64,000 bases of DNA from Aquilaria yunnanensis (Eukaryota; Streptophyta; Magnoliopsida; Malvales; Thymelaeaceae): contig CM077596.1 of assembly GCA_039654915.1 (NCBI GenBank), positions 58,526,501-58,590,500 of the forward strand. Direction: 5' to 3'. Position numbers and translations under genes: made by a program. Below the pieces are notes generated by a model. It worked only from the letters and a program-made list of their open reading frames with translations, had not been told where the DNA came from and did no database searches. Below, piece after piece: positions 44,862 through 55,906 of the stretch; within the stretch, counting starts at the first letter, position 1, and every line of letters starts with the position of its first letter.

Positions 44862-45135
44862 AAGTCTCTTGAGCGAACATGTTCGGGACAAGGGGAAATG
44901 AAAAATCTCGCAAAAGGTCTCCTAAGTCTCTTAAGCGAACGTGCTCGGGACAAGGGGAAAGGAAAAAATTTCACTGAAGGATTTCCGAAGTCCCTTGAAC
45001 GAACGTGTTCGGAACAAAAGGAAACAAAAGGACCTGCAAAAAGACTTAGTCAAATTTTTTATGGCTTTCCAAAAAGTCTCTTGAGTGAACATGCTCGGGA
45101 CAATGGAAATGCAAAATCTTGCAAAAAGACTTAGC
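44862..45135 (+). repeat. Four-copy repeat at the convergent ends of pol and antisense gene (Tat-2)
   Basis: The unit AAGTCTCTTGAGCGAAC...TGTTCGGGACAAGG occurs at about 44862, 44924, 44988 and 45074 (spacings of about 62, 64 and 86 bp), with variation. It starts about 130 bp after the pol stop and ends about 100 bp before the antisense gene's stop. The same motif on the other strand occurs twice in Tat-1. Confidence 0.8.
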
Positions 45136-45238
45136 CAAAAATTCTCCATTAAAGATAAACTGGCTTACAAAGGTGAAGTGCCCGAAGAAGAAGTACAAAA
45201 AAATGAAGAAGAAAAAAGGAAAAGGCCCCTAAAACAGC

Positions 45239-47629
45239 CTAAGAGTTCTCAGCGTCCCGAGAGCCACCAGCTTCTGCGTCCTTTTCCAACACCTTTGGCG
45301 CCGGAATTGAGGAAGGCAGGTTCAGGTGCTCGATCTTCGACCAGGACCACCGAGGCCCCTCGGGAATGTTCAAAGCTTCCAAAAAGGAGAGGTCCAGATC
45401 TGGGAACCTTTGAAGGACTTGGTGCCGAGCAAGGCAAAAGCCGTCCTGGAAGGCGACCTTGGTCATTTGGTCGGATTTATCCTTCTCGACCCCAAGGTCC
45501 TCGAGCTCGTCCTTCAGATCCGCAACCTCCCTTTTCAGCGCCTTCAGCTTCTTCTTCTTCTCAGGCTCCTTCTTCAAGGAATCGACCTCGGCATGAAGCG
45601 CATTCTTCTCAATCAGCAACCGCGCCAGGAGTTCTTCAGACTCTGATTTCGACTTTAGAAGCGCTTTGTTGGCCGAAAGCAGTCTCGCCACCTCGGAGCC
45701 GAGGTCAGAAATCTTCTGGGAGGAGTCCTTCAAAATCCCCTCGTTCTCCTCCCGAAGGGCGGCAACCTCCTTCTCAGCAGCATCAGCCAACTGCAGGTTC
45801 TTGACGGCCAGTTCCGAACACATGGCCTTCGTTTTCTCTAAGGTCTCTAAGACTGAGTTTCGGAACTGCGTCTGCCTGGCCACCCGAACTCTGAGGTAGC
45901 CAGTGTACGCCAGCATCTGCAAAAAGATGAAGGCGAGGTCAGTAAGAGCCAAACACTTAGAAAAAATTCTTCAAGGGCAAACCAGCAGACCTGGGCAGCG
46001 TGCTTGGTAACCTTCGCTGCGAGGGTGTCATCTCCCGGATGAGCCGCCGCAATAGCCTTGAAAGAGGCCTCAGTAAGCACCCCCTTTGAGATCTCCTTAG
46101 CCATTTGGGGGCAGTCTCCGGAGAACAAATTCATGTCCTCCGTAAACATCCAGAAAGGCTCCTTCGGGATCTTCCCTTTCGGGACTTTGGCATCACGGAG
46201 GGCTCGTTTCTGGGCGTGTTCGGCCGCCCAACTTGGAGTAAGTGACTCCTCTGCATGGCAAAACGAGCAACTGGTGAGAACAAAAAGAACTTCGAAAAAT
46301 AAGGGCATTACACTTCGGCGGAAAAAGCAAACCTGGCGGCACCTCGACGACGTCATCGTCAGAAGCCAGGGCCTCCTCGGTAGAGATCCCCTTACCCTTG
46401 CGTTTACGCCGCTCCTCGGCAGAAGGAGCCTCCACCACGGCATCCAGAAGAGCCTGCGACGGAGTGGGGCTTTGAGGAGGGACGTCGGCCGAAGGAACGT
46501 CGGCAGCAACCTCGGGAGGCGGAATGGCAGCTACCTCGGGCTCATCGCTTTCCTCCTCAATACTTTCCAAAGGGGGAGGAAGAATAGTCTTCTTCGCCCG
46601 TTTAGCCGAAGGTCCAGCACCAGTGGTTTTCCACCTTCGGGAAGCTGCCTTCTTCGTCTGCTCGCCCTTCTCAACTTGGCCGGAGAAGAGGGACTTGTAG
46701 AAGGCAGCAGTGTTGTCGCCCATCTCTGAAAAAGGAAGAAGACATTAGCGTAAGTCTGAGATGAAAGCTATAATAACGGGAGTCAGAGATAACTTACTCT
46801 CATAAAAAGTTTCATAAGAAACTTCCTCCCGAAGGAGCTGCACCAACCAGGAATCCTTCCCGGCGATGGAAGGAGCTAGCATCTTGAGGTCCGTCTTGTG
46901 CTCCTTCACTACCCTTAACTCCCGAAGAACCTCTTCGGTCATCAACCTCCAATTGATTGGGAAGGGGTAGAGAGAGCGCGAAGGGACCTCGGGACCCCAA
47001 TCAGAAATGGCACGAATATGGCCGTCAAAGTCCGCGAATATGGGAGCCAACTCTGGAGTCAGCAGTATCCTCGGATCTACGACATCCATCTTCAGCTTTC
47101 CCTTAGCCCACTTGGTCGGAACATGCGACCAGGCCTCCTCCATCTTCAGAAAGAAAAATTTCTGTTGCCACCCTCGCCAGCTGTCCTTGGTGGCAAACGT
47201 GAACATATATTTCTTGCTCCCGGATCCCCGAGGTAGCATAAAATAAAAGCCACCCTTCGGGACAACGAAGAGCTTGTAGTACTGCATGAAAATGATGAAG
47301 TGGGGTTTTATCCCGAAGACGCCACACATACAGAGGAAGGCGTTAAAATAGCAGTACGAGTTCGGGGGAAGTTGATTTACAGCAATGCCATGGAATTGGA
47401 AAAAGTCGCAAACCATCTTCGGAGGGGGCTACCGAAGTCCGGCCTTCAGTTGGGCTCGAAAAACGGTAACCTCGTCACTACGGTTTGAAAAACTAAAGTG
47501 GTCAGATCGTGGAAGCCTCGTAACGGCATACGAGGGGAGAAAGAATTTTTTCTTCCACTTCTTTAGTTTTTCAAGGGTGGTGCAGCAAGGATGAGATAAA
47601 AGAGGCTGCCAGCTCTCAGGAATAGGCAT
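45239..47629 (-). pseudogene. Antisense spliced gene in Tat-2 (near-intact)
   Basis: Four exons on the minus strand: 47629-46798, 46725-46333, 46250-45991 and 45916-45239. GT-AG introns are 46726-46797 (72 bp), 46251-46332 (82 bp) and 45917-45990 (74 bp). Exon 1 (832 nt) and exon 3 (260 nt) have exactly the Tat-1 lengths; the total implies 720 codons plus the stop. Exon 1 has GVFGIKPHF and FYFMLPRGSG, resembling Pfam Transposase_28. Exon 2 has KRAKK and RRKRKGKG basic patches among acidic/proline-rich sequence. Exon 4 is a coiled coil with many E/K/L heptads. Only one lesion is seen: TAG at 47429-47431 where Tat-1 has TAC. Function is unknown; possibly chromatin- or RNA-linked given the basic patches (inference). 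Confidence 0.82.
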
Positions 47630-47888
47630 ATTGGCAGAAAAATGGGTTCGGAAAAAGGCAAGGAAACAAGTTACGGAAAAAAACTCTAAAAATCAGAAAA
47701 GTCTGGGAAACAAGAACCCACCAAAAGACTTGCCAAAATTCGGGTTTAAAGTCGTCGTCATGAAAGATTGCCGGAAAAACTCTGTTAAAACAGCTCCACC
47801 GCAAAAAGCAAGAGAAAGCGCAAAAGCAGTGGCAAGCAGGGAAAAGAGCAGAAGCAAAAGCAAAAGGGGAACTTATGATGGAATGGGC

Positions 47889-47896
47889 TATATATA
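47889..47896 (-). promoter_or_regulatory. TATA box of the antisense gene (Tat-2)
   Basis: TATATATA on the minus strand in CGGCCTATATATAGCCC lies about 260 bp before the ATG. The context is identical to that of Tat-1. Confidence 0.6.
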
Positions 47897-48026
47897 GGCC
47901 GAAAGTGGCTAGTCGAATCGGCGTCATAAGTACCCTTTGAAGGCAAACCGTCGCCATAATTGCTTTCTGCGCCCGAAAAGACGCGCTCTCTGTAACTGAC
48001 ACGACTCCCCTCAAATGACAGTGTGC

Positions 48027-48032
48027 CACGTG
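48027..48032 (-). promoter_or_regulatory. G-box upstream of the antisense gene (Tat-2)
   Basis: A CACGTG core in GACACGTGGCAC lies about 130 bp upstream of the TATA box. It matches Tat-1 position 5408-5413 in context and spacing. Confidence 0.45.
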
Positions 48033-48307
48033 TCAGCCGCCGCGCCAAAATAGGGGACGCGCCTTCTGACATCCCTAAAAAACTGGGACACGCCGCTTAG
48101 ATTGACACGCCTGGTCATAAGACACGACGTTACACAGACCTGCAAAAAGAGATAAGCAGGTTGCCTCGAAGACATTGAAAGACAGGCTATGGCCGAGCCC
48201 ATAACTCAAGGCTAAAGGTGCATCTTCGGAAAAGCTTGTGCTCCCTGAAAAACTCCCAAAAAACATCCTCGGAAAGACTGCAGAACCGAAGTTGTCACTT
48301 CGGCTTT

Positions 48308-48322
48308 CCAGAGGGGGGCATG
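48308..48322 (+). other. Tat-2 polypurine tract
   Basis: CCAGAGGGGGGCATG lies directly before the right LTR. Confidence 0.8.
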
Positions 48323-49180
48323 TGATAGCTGAAGGGTTGTCCCCTCTATCTGGCCGAACTCCCTGCCGAGAGAATGGCCCGGAAACCTGGCGATTACCCG
48401 AGGAAAGGTGGAATCACACACCTCGGAAGCAAAGCCGAAGATCCCGAGCTCGGGACGTCAGGAAACTTGAGGATACTATTAGCCCCCCCGAGGTACTAAA
48501 CAGATCGTCTTCGGTGGAGAAACACCCGCTGGTGCGAGCCGAAAAAGATCCCCCGAAGGCTTAACCCCTAAATCAGGGAACTCCCGAACTGCGGGCATAT
48601 TGCCCGAAGAGGCATCGTCCGTACCAAAGGACGACCTCGGAGAGGGACTTAGGGAGTACGGCAGGAGCATTTAAGGAGCCTCTGACATACCGCCCAGACA
48701 CGCTACAGACCACCTCAAACGGTGGTCTGACACGCCGATGCCATCCAGGTCACGTCACGACCTGCCCCGGTTCAAGGCTCAAGGAACCTGCCACCGGCTA
48801 CTTGTCGCCTACGCCCAGAAATCCAGGAGTGATCTGACTGGACACGTGTCACGATCTGAACATGCTAGACATTCCTATAAATACCAGGAAACAAACCTGG
48901 GCAAAGGAGGACCCCCTGGCTAGACTCTTCTCCCTGAGAAAACACAAACAGGCAAGGCCTTTCTACCATTTTTCAGGGCTCCTCCCTTGTTTCCTTTCAG
49001 GACACTAACTTAGGCGTCGGAGGTTCCTCCCCGTAAACACACCCTGGGGACCTCCTAACCCTCTTCTTCTGAGTTTCTTAGGCACGTTCCCCTGGGCAAT
49101 CAGACCTCCAGGCGGTCGCCCCCTCAGGAAGTCCCTCCACCAGTTACTATGTCATCCAACGAAGATGCCGCCGGGCATCA
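48323..49180 (+). repeat. Tat-2 3' LTR
   Basis: 858 bp, starting TGATAGCTGAAGGG and ending GGGCATCA. It carries an extra 11-bp tandem duplication (near 48700) compared with the 5' LTR. Confidence 0.93.
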
Positions 49181-50197
49181 CTCTACCACCAATATTTAGT
49201 AGTTTTCCTAGATGCTAACTAGAAACCTCACCATTACTCTTTCCTTTCTAAGGAAATAACTCAATCTTGCAAGACAATCTCACCAAATTGGTGTTTACAA
49301 GGTTGTAAGAGCAATTGAAGCACTAGTTGTTAGATAAGCAGGTGAAAGCACAAATCTCTTGGCTAATCTTAATTTTTGAGTACTTTGATTTGATCTTGAT
49401 GATAGATTTTCAATTCTAATAGCCAAGAGTTTTTCCCAAAGTGTTTCTTCATATTTTTATACTCATTTAGAGGTCAAAAAGATGTTGAAAAGCCATTAGA
49501 AAGTTAAAAAAAAACTCCCAAGAAATCTGGTGACTATTACTATCACAACAATAGTAACCAAATTTCTTGGTGACAGCTTTTTACTTTTGTCCAGCATTTT
49601 TAACTTATTGAAAACGGAGTCACAGACAAAAAGGTGAACTTTTCTCCAATGGCTAGAATGCTGACTAGGCTGATGTGAAATTCATGTAGCGATCTTAGTT
49701 GTCATGAATTTAATTGGAATTTTTGAAGATTTCTGGACAATTTATTCACACGGAAAGCTTTTCTAACAATTTCAATTTCTGGATAATTTTTTCACACTGA
49801 AGGCTTTTTTGACAATTTCCAACCTATCGATGCATTTCAACTGGTCGTTCTTCACCTCCAGCAACTATTGTAGGTTCTGCCTCAAGAATTCAATTGGTTG
49901 GTTTGTTCCAACTAGTTGCTTTGAAACCTCCTGAAGCTAAAACGTCTCGGGTGCAAAAATAAACTCACAAAACAATTGGTTGGACCTTTTCTTGACTCCT
50001 TGTTTTTGCTTTGCCTGTGCCTTAGCTTTGAACAACTTCCAATTTTTCACTTCCTAACTTATTTTAAGACATTAAACATCATCCAACAACATGTATACTT
50101 GTCTAATTACCTTACACACCAAAATGAACATATTAAACCTTCATAAATGTTTTGTTATTATCAAAATTCTAGTTAATTGATTGGAACAAATCTAACA

Positions 50198-50212
50198 ATC
50201 CCTCCTTTTTTT
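50198..50212 (-). other. Copia polypurine tract
   Basis: On the minus strand a run of A followed by GGAGGGAT directly precedes the LTR start TGTTAGATTTG. This fits the plus-strand primer position. Confidence 0.65.
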
Positions 50213-50760
50213 ATTATGACAAAATAACTTTCTAAAAAGCATTTATAAAATAAAAAATAAGCATAAAAAACATTTCTCCCTTTTTCATAAAATATTCTTC
50301 AATTTCATCTCTCCTCCTTTTTGTCATAATAAAAAAGACATATAGATCATCAAAATAAATCATGAAAATTTTCAAACAAAGTTACCAAAACAAATAACAA
50401 GCTCCCTCTTAATCAAGGAATACAATTCTAAGATACATCCACAAGAAAACATGCCCCCCAACTTCAAGCATATATATTTCTCCCCCTTCCTAATTCAATA
50501 AAATAACCAAATATCAATTAATGTCGTAGCAACATAACACAATGTTATCACAAGATCATATCATCAAAATATTGGAGCAAATCCACAATAGTCATAGTAA
50601 CATCAAGCACATCACATATCTTCCAAGAAAAATGAATAACTCATATATACTCATTAAGCAACATATCACAACCAAATAACTTAATGTATCAATAATCACT
50701 ATTAACCAATGAAAATTAACAATGTTACCAAAATTAAAGCTTTAATCTCAAGGATTTATC
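50213..50760. other. Copia internal non-coding stretch
   Basis: AT-rich, with no coding signal on either strand. It lies where pol should be in an autonomous copia element. Confidence 0.6.
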
Positions 50761-52504
50761 ATTGTGCTCTGAATCCCCAATTTCTTTGTTTATAGAGCTT
50801 CATGTATAAGCTTCCAATTACTGCTTCATGTTCTAGCAACCCATAATAAATCTCCAACTTTGATCTTTGGTACCCAAATAACTTTGGGTCCATAAGGGTT
50901 AGTTCTAACAATTTTGGTTTCTTTAGGAATCCATACCAACTTATTGCCAATAGGAACTTTTCCTCTCCTAAATATACATTTATAAGAATAATACCATTTT
51001 CTACCATAGGCATAGCATGTTACAAATGGACTATTTGATTGGAATAAGGAATCACCAAAAAAATAGTTTCCAAACTTCTTTTATTTAAGTAAGGGATCAT
51101 GGTCTATACTTGCTTTGTCATAAACACCATTTTGATCATTCAGCAACAAATTATGCTTTTCTTTACCCTTAACAAACCTAGACAATGATTGGGTAAGATC
51201 AAGGTTCTCTTTTTTTAATTTATCCTTTTCGTTAGTCAATGAAGCATTTAAAACTTTCAATTCACCTACTCATTTAGCAAGTTTTTAGGAATCCTTGTAA
51301 AGAGCATTGAAAGGATTTTTCAATTTTAAATACGCACAACCTATGGATATGTATGAACTAGATTAGTCATTTGAATAGCTCATTACCTCATCTTTTTCTT
51401 TTGCCAAAATACATATGTAGGAGTGACTTTGATTTGAAGAGGAGGCTTGATTTCCATATATTATTAAGCACAAGTTGACATCCTTACTTGAATCAATTGA
51501 AGTTAAACTCTCACTTGAGGATTGGTCATTATCACCACACGCCCTCATGACTTTGCTATTTTTCTTCTTGCTTTTCTTTTTTTTTGCTTCTTGTGCTTCC
51601 TTTTTTAGTTCAATAAACAATCAAATTGTAAATGTCCGAATTCCTTGTAATTGTAGCAAATCATATCATTTTTCTTCTTCTTCTTCTTCTCGTGCTTTTC
51701 TCTCTTGAAGTTCTTGTTCCTTAATTTCTTAAACATCTTACTAAATTTCTTTACTAAAAGTGCCTCATCAATATCTCTATCTTTACTTGATGATGAGTTA
51801 TCCTCTCGAGTCTTCAAAGCCATTGACTTGTTCTTCTTGATGAATTTTTCCATAACTTGCTCCTCTATTTTATAAGTCAACAACTTTCCAAAGAGCTCAT
51901 CCACATGCATCATTTTTTGTGCTTTCTCCTTCATTTATAGCTTCAACAATGCTTTTCCATGAAGGAGGTAAGCTCCACAAGATTTTTTTCAACAACTCCT
52001 CATTTGTATATTCTTTTCCAAGTAACTTGAGTGGTGTGAGAATCTCATTGAACCTCCTAACCATTTCTTGGATGCTTTCATTTGGCTCTATGGCTAGCAA
52101 CTCATATGCCCTCATAAGTATATGCATCTTGGTGTTTTTTACTTGTGTGGTTCATTCATAAGTGACCATTAGCTTGTTCCATATATCCTTAGGATTTCCA
52201 CAAGAAGAAACCAAGTTGAATACATCAAGAGTTAGTGCACAATATGTAACATTTATTGCCCTTGCATTCATAGTGCACATAAGATCATCCTCTGGTTCAC
52301 ATTCAATTCGATCTTTTGGCATTAGTTTGCACCAACCATTTTTATAGCAATTCTAGAATCATCCTTAATGATTCTCCAAAGAGCATGATCCATTGCTTTG
52401 ATATAATTTTCCATTCTAGTTTTCCACCAATTAAAATTTGTAGAGTCAAACAATGGTGCCTTGGATGGATTTTGCTCCTTAAGATGCATACTAATGGTTG
52501 CCAT
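50761..52504 (-). pseudogene. Copia gag remnant with two degenerate zinc knuckles
   Basis: Minus strand, in order. The N-terminus is MATISMHLKEQNPSKAPLFDSTNFNWWKTRMENYIKA in part, the usual copia gag start. The UBN2-like body follows (LLAIEPNESIQEMVRRFNEIL, ILWSLPPSWKSIVEAI). A first knuckle CYNYKEFGHLQFDC (near 51620-51660) has Cys to Tyr. A Lys/Ser-rich stretch follows, then a second worn knuckle CYAYGRKWYYSYKC (near 51000). The end is a NKLVWIPKET...NPYGPKVIWVPK block that precedes the protease in Sirevirus-like copia polyproteins. No protease, integrase or RT follows. Stops and frame changes are common. Confidence 0.78.
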
Positions 52505-52552
52505 GGATCTTTTAGCTTAAAAATCATTAGATTTTATCAAAACACAGCCACT

Positions 52553-52565
52553 AGCTCTAATACCA
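52553..52565 (-). other. Copia primer-binding site, Met-tRNA type
   Basis: On the minus strand TTGGTATTAGAGC lies just inside the 5' LTR end, matching the initiator-Met site TGGTATCAGAGC with one mismatch. Confidence 0.75.
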
Positions 52566-52568
52566 ACT

Positions 52569-55500
52569 TGTTGGCCCAAGTGCAAACAGGAGGGGGTGAA
52601 TTGGTCGAGTTCCAAAAATCACCGAAATTAAGTTTTTAAACCCTTAACAAAAAAACTAATTTAAGAATCACAAATAAATCTATTCTAACTAGAAAATGAC
52701 TACCAAAACAATCCTAAATTTTTCTTTGACAACTAGCTTTGAAGAGTTCTTGAAATCAAGCAATTTGAACCAAAGTAAAAACACATGTTACTAAGCAATG
52801 ATCAAGCAAGTAGAAGGAGAAAAGGTTGCATATAAAGATTTTTATAGACATTTGATCTCTATGCTTGAGAGCCTTATCTTCTTCTCAATTTCACCAATTG
52901 AGAGCTTTTTTCTCTACTATCAAGTCAAGAGTACACAAGATCACACACTCCTTTTGTAGCTTTCTCTACCACCAACATTCACTAGTTTTCCTAGAGGCTA
53001 ACTAAAACCTTCACCAACACTTTTCCGTTTCCAAGTAAATAACTCAATCTTATAAGATAATCTCACCAAGTTGGTGTTTACAAGGTTGTAAGAACAATTA
53101 AAGCACTAGTTGTTAGATAAACAAGTGAAAGCACAAATCTCTTGGTTAATCTTAACTTTTGAGCACTATGATTTGATCTTGATGATAGATTCTAAATTCT
53201 AATGGCCAAGAGTTCTTTATAGAGTATTTCTCCATGTTGTTATACTCATTTAGGGGCCAAAAAGATGTTGAAGAGCTATTAAGAATGTCAAAAAAGCTCT
53301 CAAGAAATCTGATGACCGTTGCTATCAAATTTGACAATTTTTGCTTTTCTCTAACATTTTTCAACCAGGTGGAAATTTTCAACCTATTGAAAACTGAGTC
53401 ACAGACCAAAAGGTAAACTTTTCTCTAATGGCTAAAATGCTGACTAGGCTAATATGAAATTTACGTGGCAATCTGAGTTTGCATGAATTTAATTTAAATT
53501 TTTAAAGGATTTTTTCATGGTGAAGGCTTTTCTGGCAATTTCCAACATGTTAATGCATTTCAGCTGGTTGTTCTTCACTTCTAGCAACTATTGTAGGTTT
53601 TGCCTCCAGAATTCAACCAGTTGGTTTATTCCAACTTGCTGCTTTGAAGTCTCCTAAAGCTAAAATATCTCAGGTGTGAAAATAAACTCACAAATAATTG
53701 GTTGGACCTTTTCAACTAGTTATTTTTGCTTCCCCTACACCTTATGTCACACCCCACACAGGCCCGAGCCTGTGTACACTCTTTACCACTCACCAATACT
53801 ACCCAAGAAGTTATTAAACATTTGTTTTCTTAAGGGTTATGAGTGAGCAATTAGATTTGGCCAACTTTCTTTTAGGTAGTTTAAGTCTTATTTTCTTAAG
53901 CTTAAGGCCTGGGAGGTGCCCCAGGAGACTTATGAGTTGATCTGTACAATTACTTGTAGCTTAAGGCAAGGCCCATAACATTACCTTGCAACACAAGCAA
54001 GGCTACATCAATAACTTGCAACACAAGGCAAGGCATACACTTAATTCTTTAACTGTCTAGGATGTGTGCTCATCAAGTGTACTACTCCAATGCATGACAA
54101 CCAAGAAGCCCACATCTTTACAAGTTTTGAAAACAAGTTTTTTATGTCCATGTACTCTCGGCCAACTAAGAACATGAGGGGTAAGAATTCATCAAGACTA
54201 TTCCATGAACACATATACAAAACATACACAAGCAAGCATAACTTGGCATTCCATCAACCATAACATGTACACAACAAAACCAAGTTCATTTGAGGCTAGA
54301 ATATACATCAAAAGTAGCCTACATACAAGTACTACCTACCTGGCACATACCAAGAGTACTTATAGTCCAAAACAAGCCAAAGTTATGCATTACAAGCCAT
54401 TCTACCTATAGTACTCGAAAAGCACCTTGAATGTGCAATACAATATCAAACATTGAAGTACAAGAACTATGACCAAGTTCATGGCCATGAAAGCAAACCA
54501 CCACACTAGAGCCCAAGAACACACATCTCTCTCTCTCTTAGACAAGTCCCACAATCTACAACAAGCCTGCAAAACTCAATATGTAAGTTCCGGGCAATAC
54601 TATAAGACTTGCACATGTACTTAAAACAAGCCAAGTTCTCGGTTTGGCACATACCTTGATCAATTGTGTACTAACTTAGTACACAAGCACAATCACAATC
54701 ACTCAAGCTCAATTCCTTTTCCTGAAACACAACCAATAAGGGCATGAGTTTTACAACTTAGTAAGGTTCATTACAACTCTTGAAGAGTTTATTTAGTTAA
54801 GCCCGAGGGCTTAACCTCCAACAAGCTAGCTTAACCTACAAGGGAGACATGAAAACACAAGAAGACACAAGAATAATATATAGACACATGCTACCCAAGG
54901 CACTATATAAGCATAAACACTATCTACATTTGGTTAGCAAGCACAAACAATCAAACAAGCACACAACTCATACACACACCACAATTTCATTCTTGGTCGA
55001 AACCACTAACAAGCACAATTCCAATTCTTGCACTCCAAGTATTTCCAATCAATCTCTAATTCACTAGAGCTCCAAGTTCACTAGTAAGTTCGCCTACTTA
55101 CTAAGAACCTTAGTGCTTGCCTTTAACTTTGACTAGCTAGCCAAACCATATGAACCCGAAAGTTTAACCATATGCCCATCTAGCAAACTATGATCACATA
55201 GCATAATTTACTATCACTTAGATGCCATTAATCTACTTGAACATGAAATTATACCAAAATCAAGTAGAATCATGAACCTTACCTAAGAATCACAAGCTTG
55301 AGCTTTCGACCAACCTTGACACTCCAAATCCAAGCTCAAAAATTGAAGCTCAAGGTCGCCTAGTGCCGAGACAAAAAATTCCAAGCTTGATTTCCACTTC
55401 AAGCTTCAATCTTCCAACAATTTGGCATGAACCTAGCACCAAAGTCACCAAGAACACCTCCTTGACTTTTTGAAATGAAGCTTTGACTGAAACTAGTTGA

Positions 55501-55906
55501 TTTCGGCTTAAGTGGTAACATCCATACCCGTCATGTGCCATTTGTGCCACATGCTCCTAAAAGTGGACGTAATGCCCTTTATAACTTAAAATAATTTGCA
55601 TGGCTTAATGAAACCTTCCATGCTTCTTAGTATCAAGATTAGCACCTGAAAGAACTTTCAAAATGGCCCTTGATCTTTGTTTCACACCATTAGCAACATA
55701 GTCACTTTTCATGTGCATTTTGGACCCGAATGTTCTCGGTTTTACACATGCACCACTATTCACAATTTCAATTGAGTCCCTCATTTTTTTATTAAAATTT
55801 CATTGCATTCTTGGCCTGGCCAAGCATTGAGGGATGGTCCTGACACCTTAGCTTCAAACAACTTCCAAATTTGCAAATCCTAACCAATTTTAAGTCATTA
55901 AATTGA
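52569..55906 (-). repeat. Copia 5' LTR, split by solo LTR C
   Basis: It begins TGTTGGCCCAAGTGC and follows the left LTR through 53744, then resumes at 55846. It contains the uninterrupted CTTTCTCTACCACCAA site, which is the pre-insertion form of the Tat-2 target. The outer end is unclear. Confidence 0.78.
53745..55845 (-). mobile_element. Solo LTR C
   Basis: 2,101 bp with a perfect CCTTA duplication (53740-53744 and 55846-55850). On the minus strand it starts TGTCAGGACCATCCC and ends GGGGTGTGACA. It is homologous to solo LTR A (16534-18583), which lies on the other strand. No internal region is present. The break lies within the copia 5' LTR. Confidence 0.85.

Larger units (their letters stand above)
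38417..49180 (+). mobile_element. Tat-2: full-length Tat-lineage Ty3/gypsy retrotransposon
   Basis: The 10,764-bp element is flanked by the perfect duplication CTCTA (38412-38416, 49181-49185). LTRs are 847 bp (left) and 858 bp (right); the difference is an 11-bp duplication in the right copy. It has a primer site, gag-pol on the plus strand and the spliced antisense gene before the right LTR. About 39 mismatches between the LTRs were counted by hand (about 4.6%). It is the same family as Tat-1. Gag-pol carries at least six stops and two frameshifts, so this copy is not autonomous, although the integrase part remains open. Confidence 0.94.
38035..50197 (-). repeat. Copia 3' LTR, split by Tat-2
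   Basis: It starts TGTTAGCCCAAGTGC and ends AACAAATCTAACA. Segments 38035-38416 and 49181-50197 are LTR; 38417-49180 is Tat-2. The joined order matches 52569-53744 with an empty Tat-2 site. Confidence 0.82.
38035..55906 (-). mobile_element. Copia-type element carrying only gag, interrupted twice
   Basis: The left LTR (38035-50197) and right LTR (52569 to about 55906) are clearly homologous once their insertions are removed. The internal part is 50198-52568. The minus-strand order is primer-binding site, gag, polypurine tract, with no protease, integrase or reverse transcriptase. Tat-2 interrupts the left LTR and solo LTR C the right LTR. The net left LTR is about 1.39 kb. The right LTR's outer end fades after about 55906, so its last 100 bp or so seem lost. 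No target duplication could be confirmed. Confidence 0.8.

Noticed and set aside
44862..45135. CRISPR-like array (four repeats with spacers)
   Set aside because: The repeats are degenerate, spacing varies and the context is a plant retrotransposon.
45085..45804. 239-codon open frame on the plus strand of Tat-2
   Set aside because: It is the opposite-strand shadow of antisense exon 4, whose Lys/Glu coiled-coil codons give long Ser/Pro/Arg frames in reverse.
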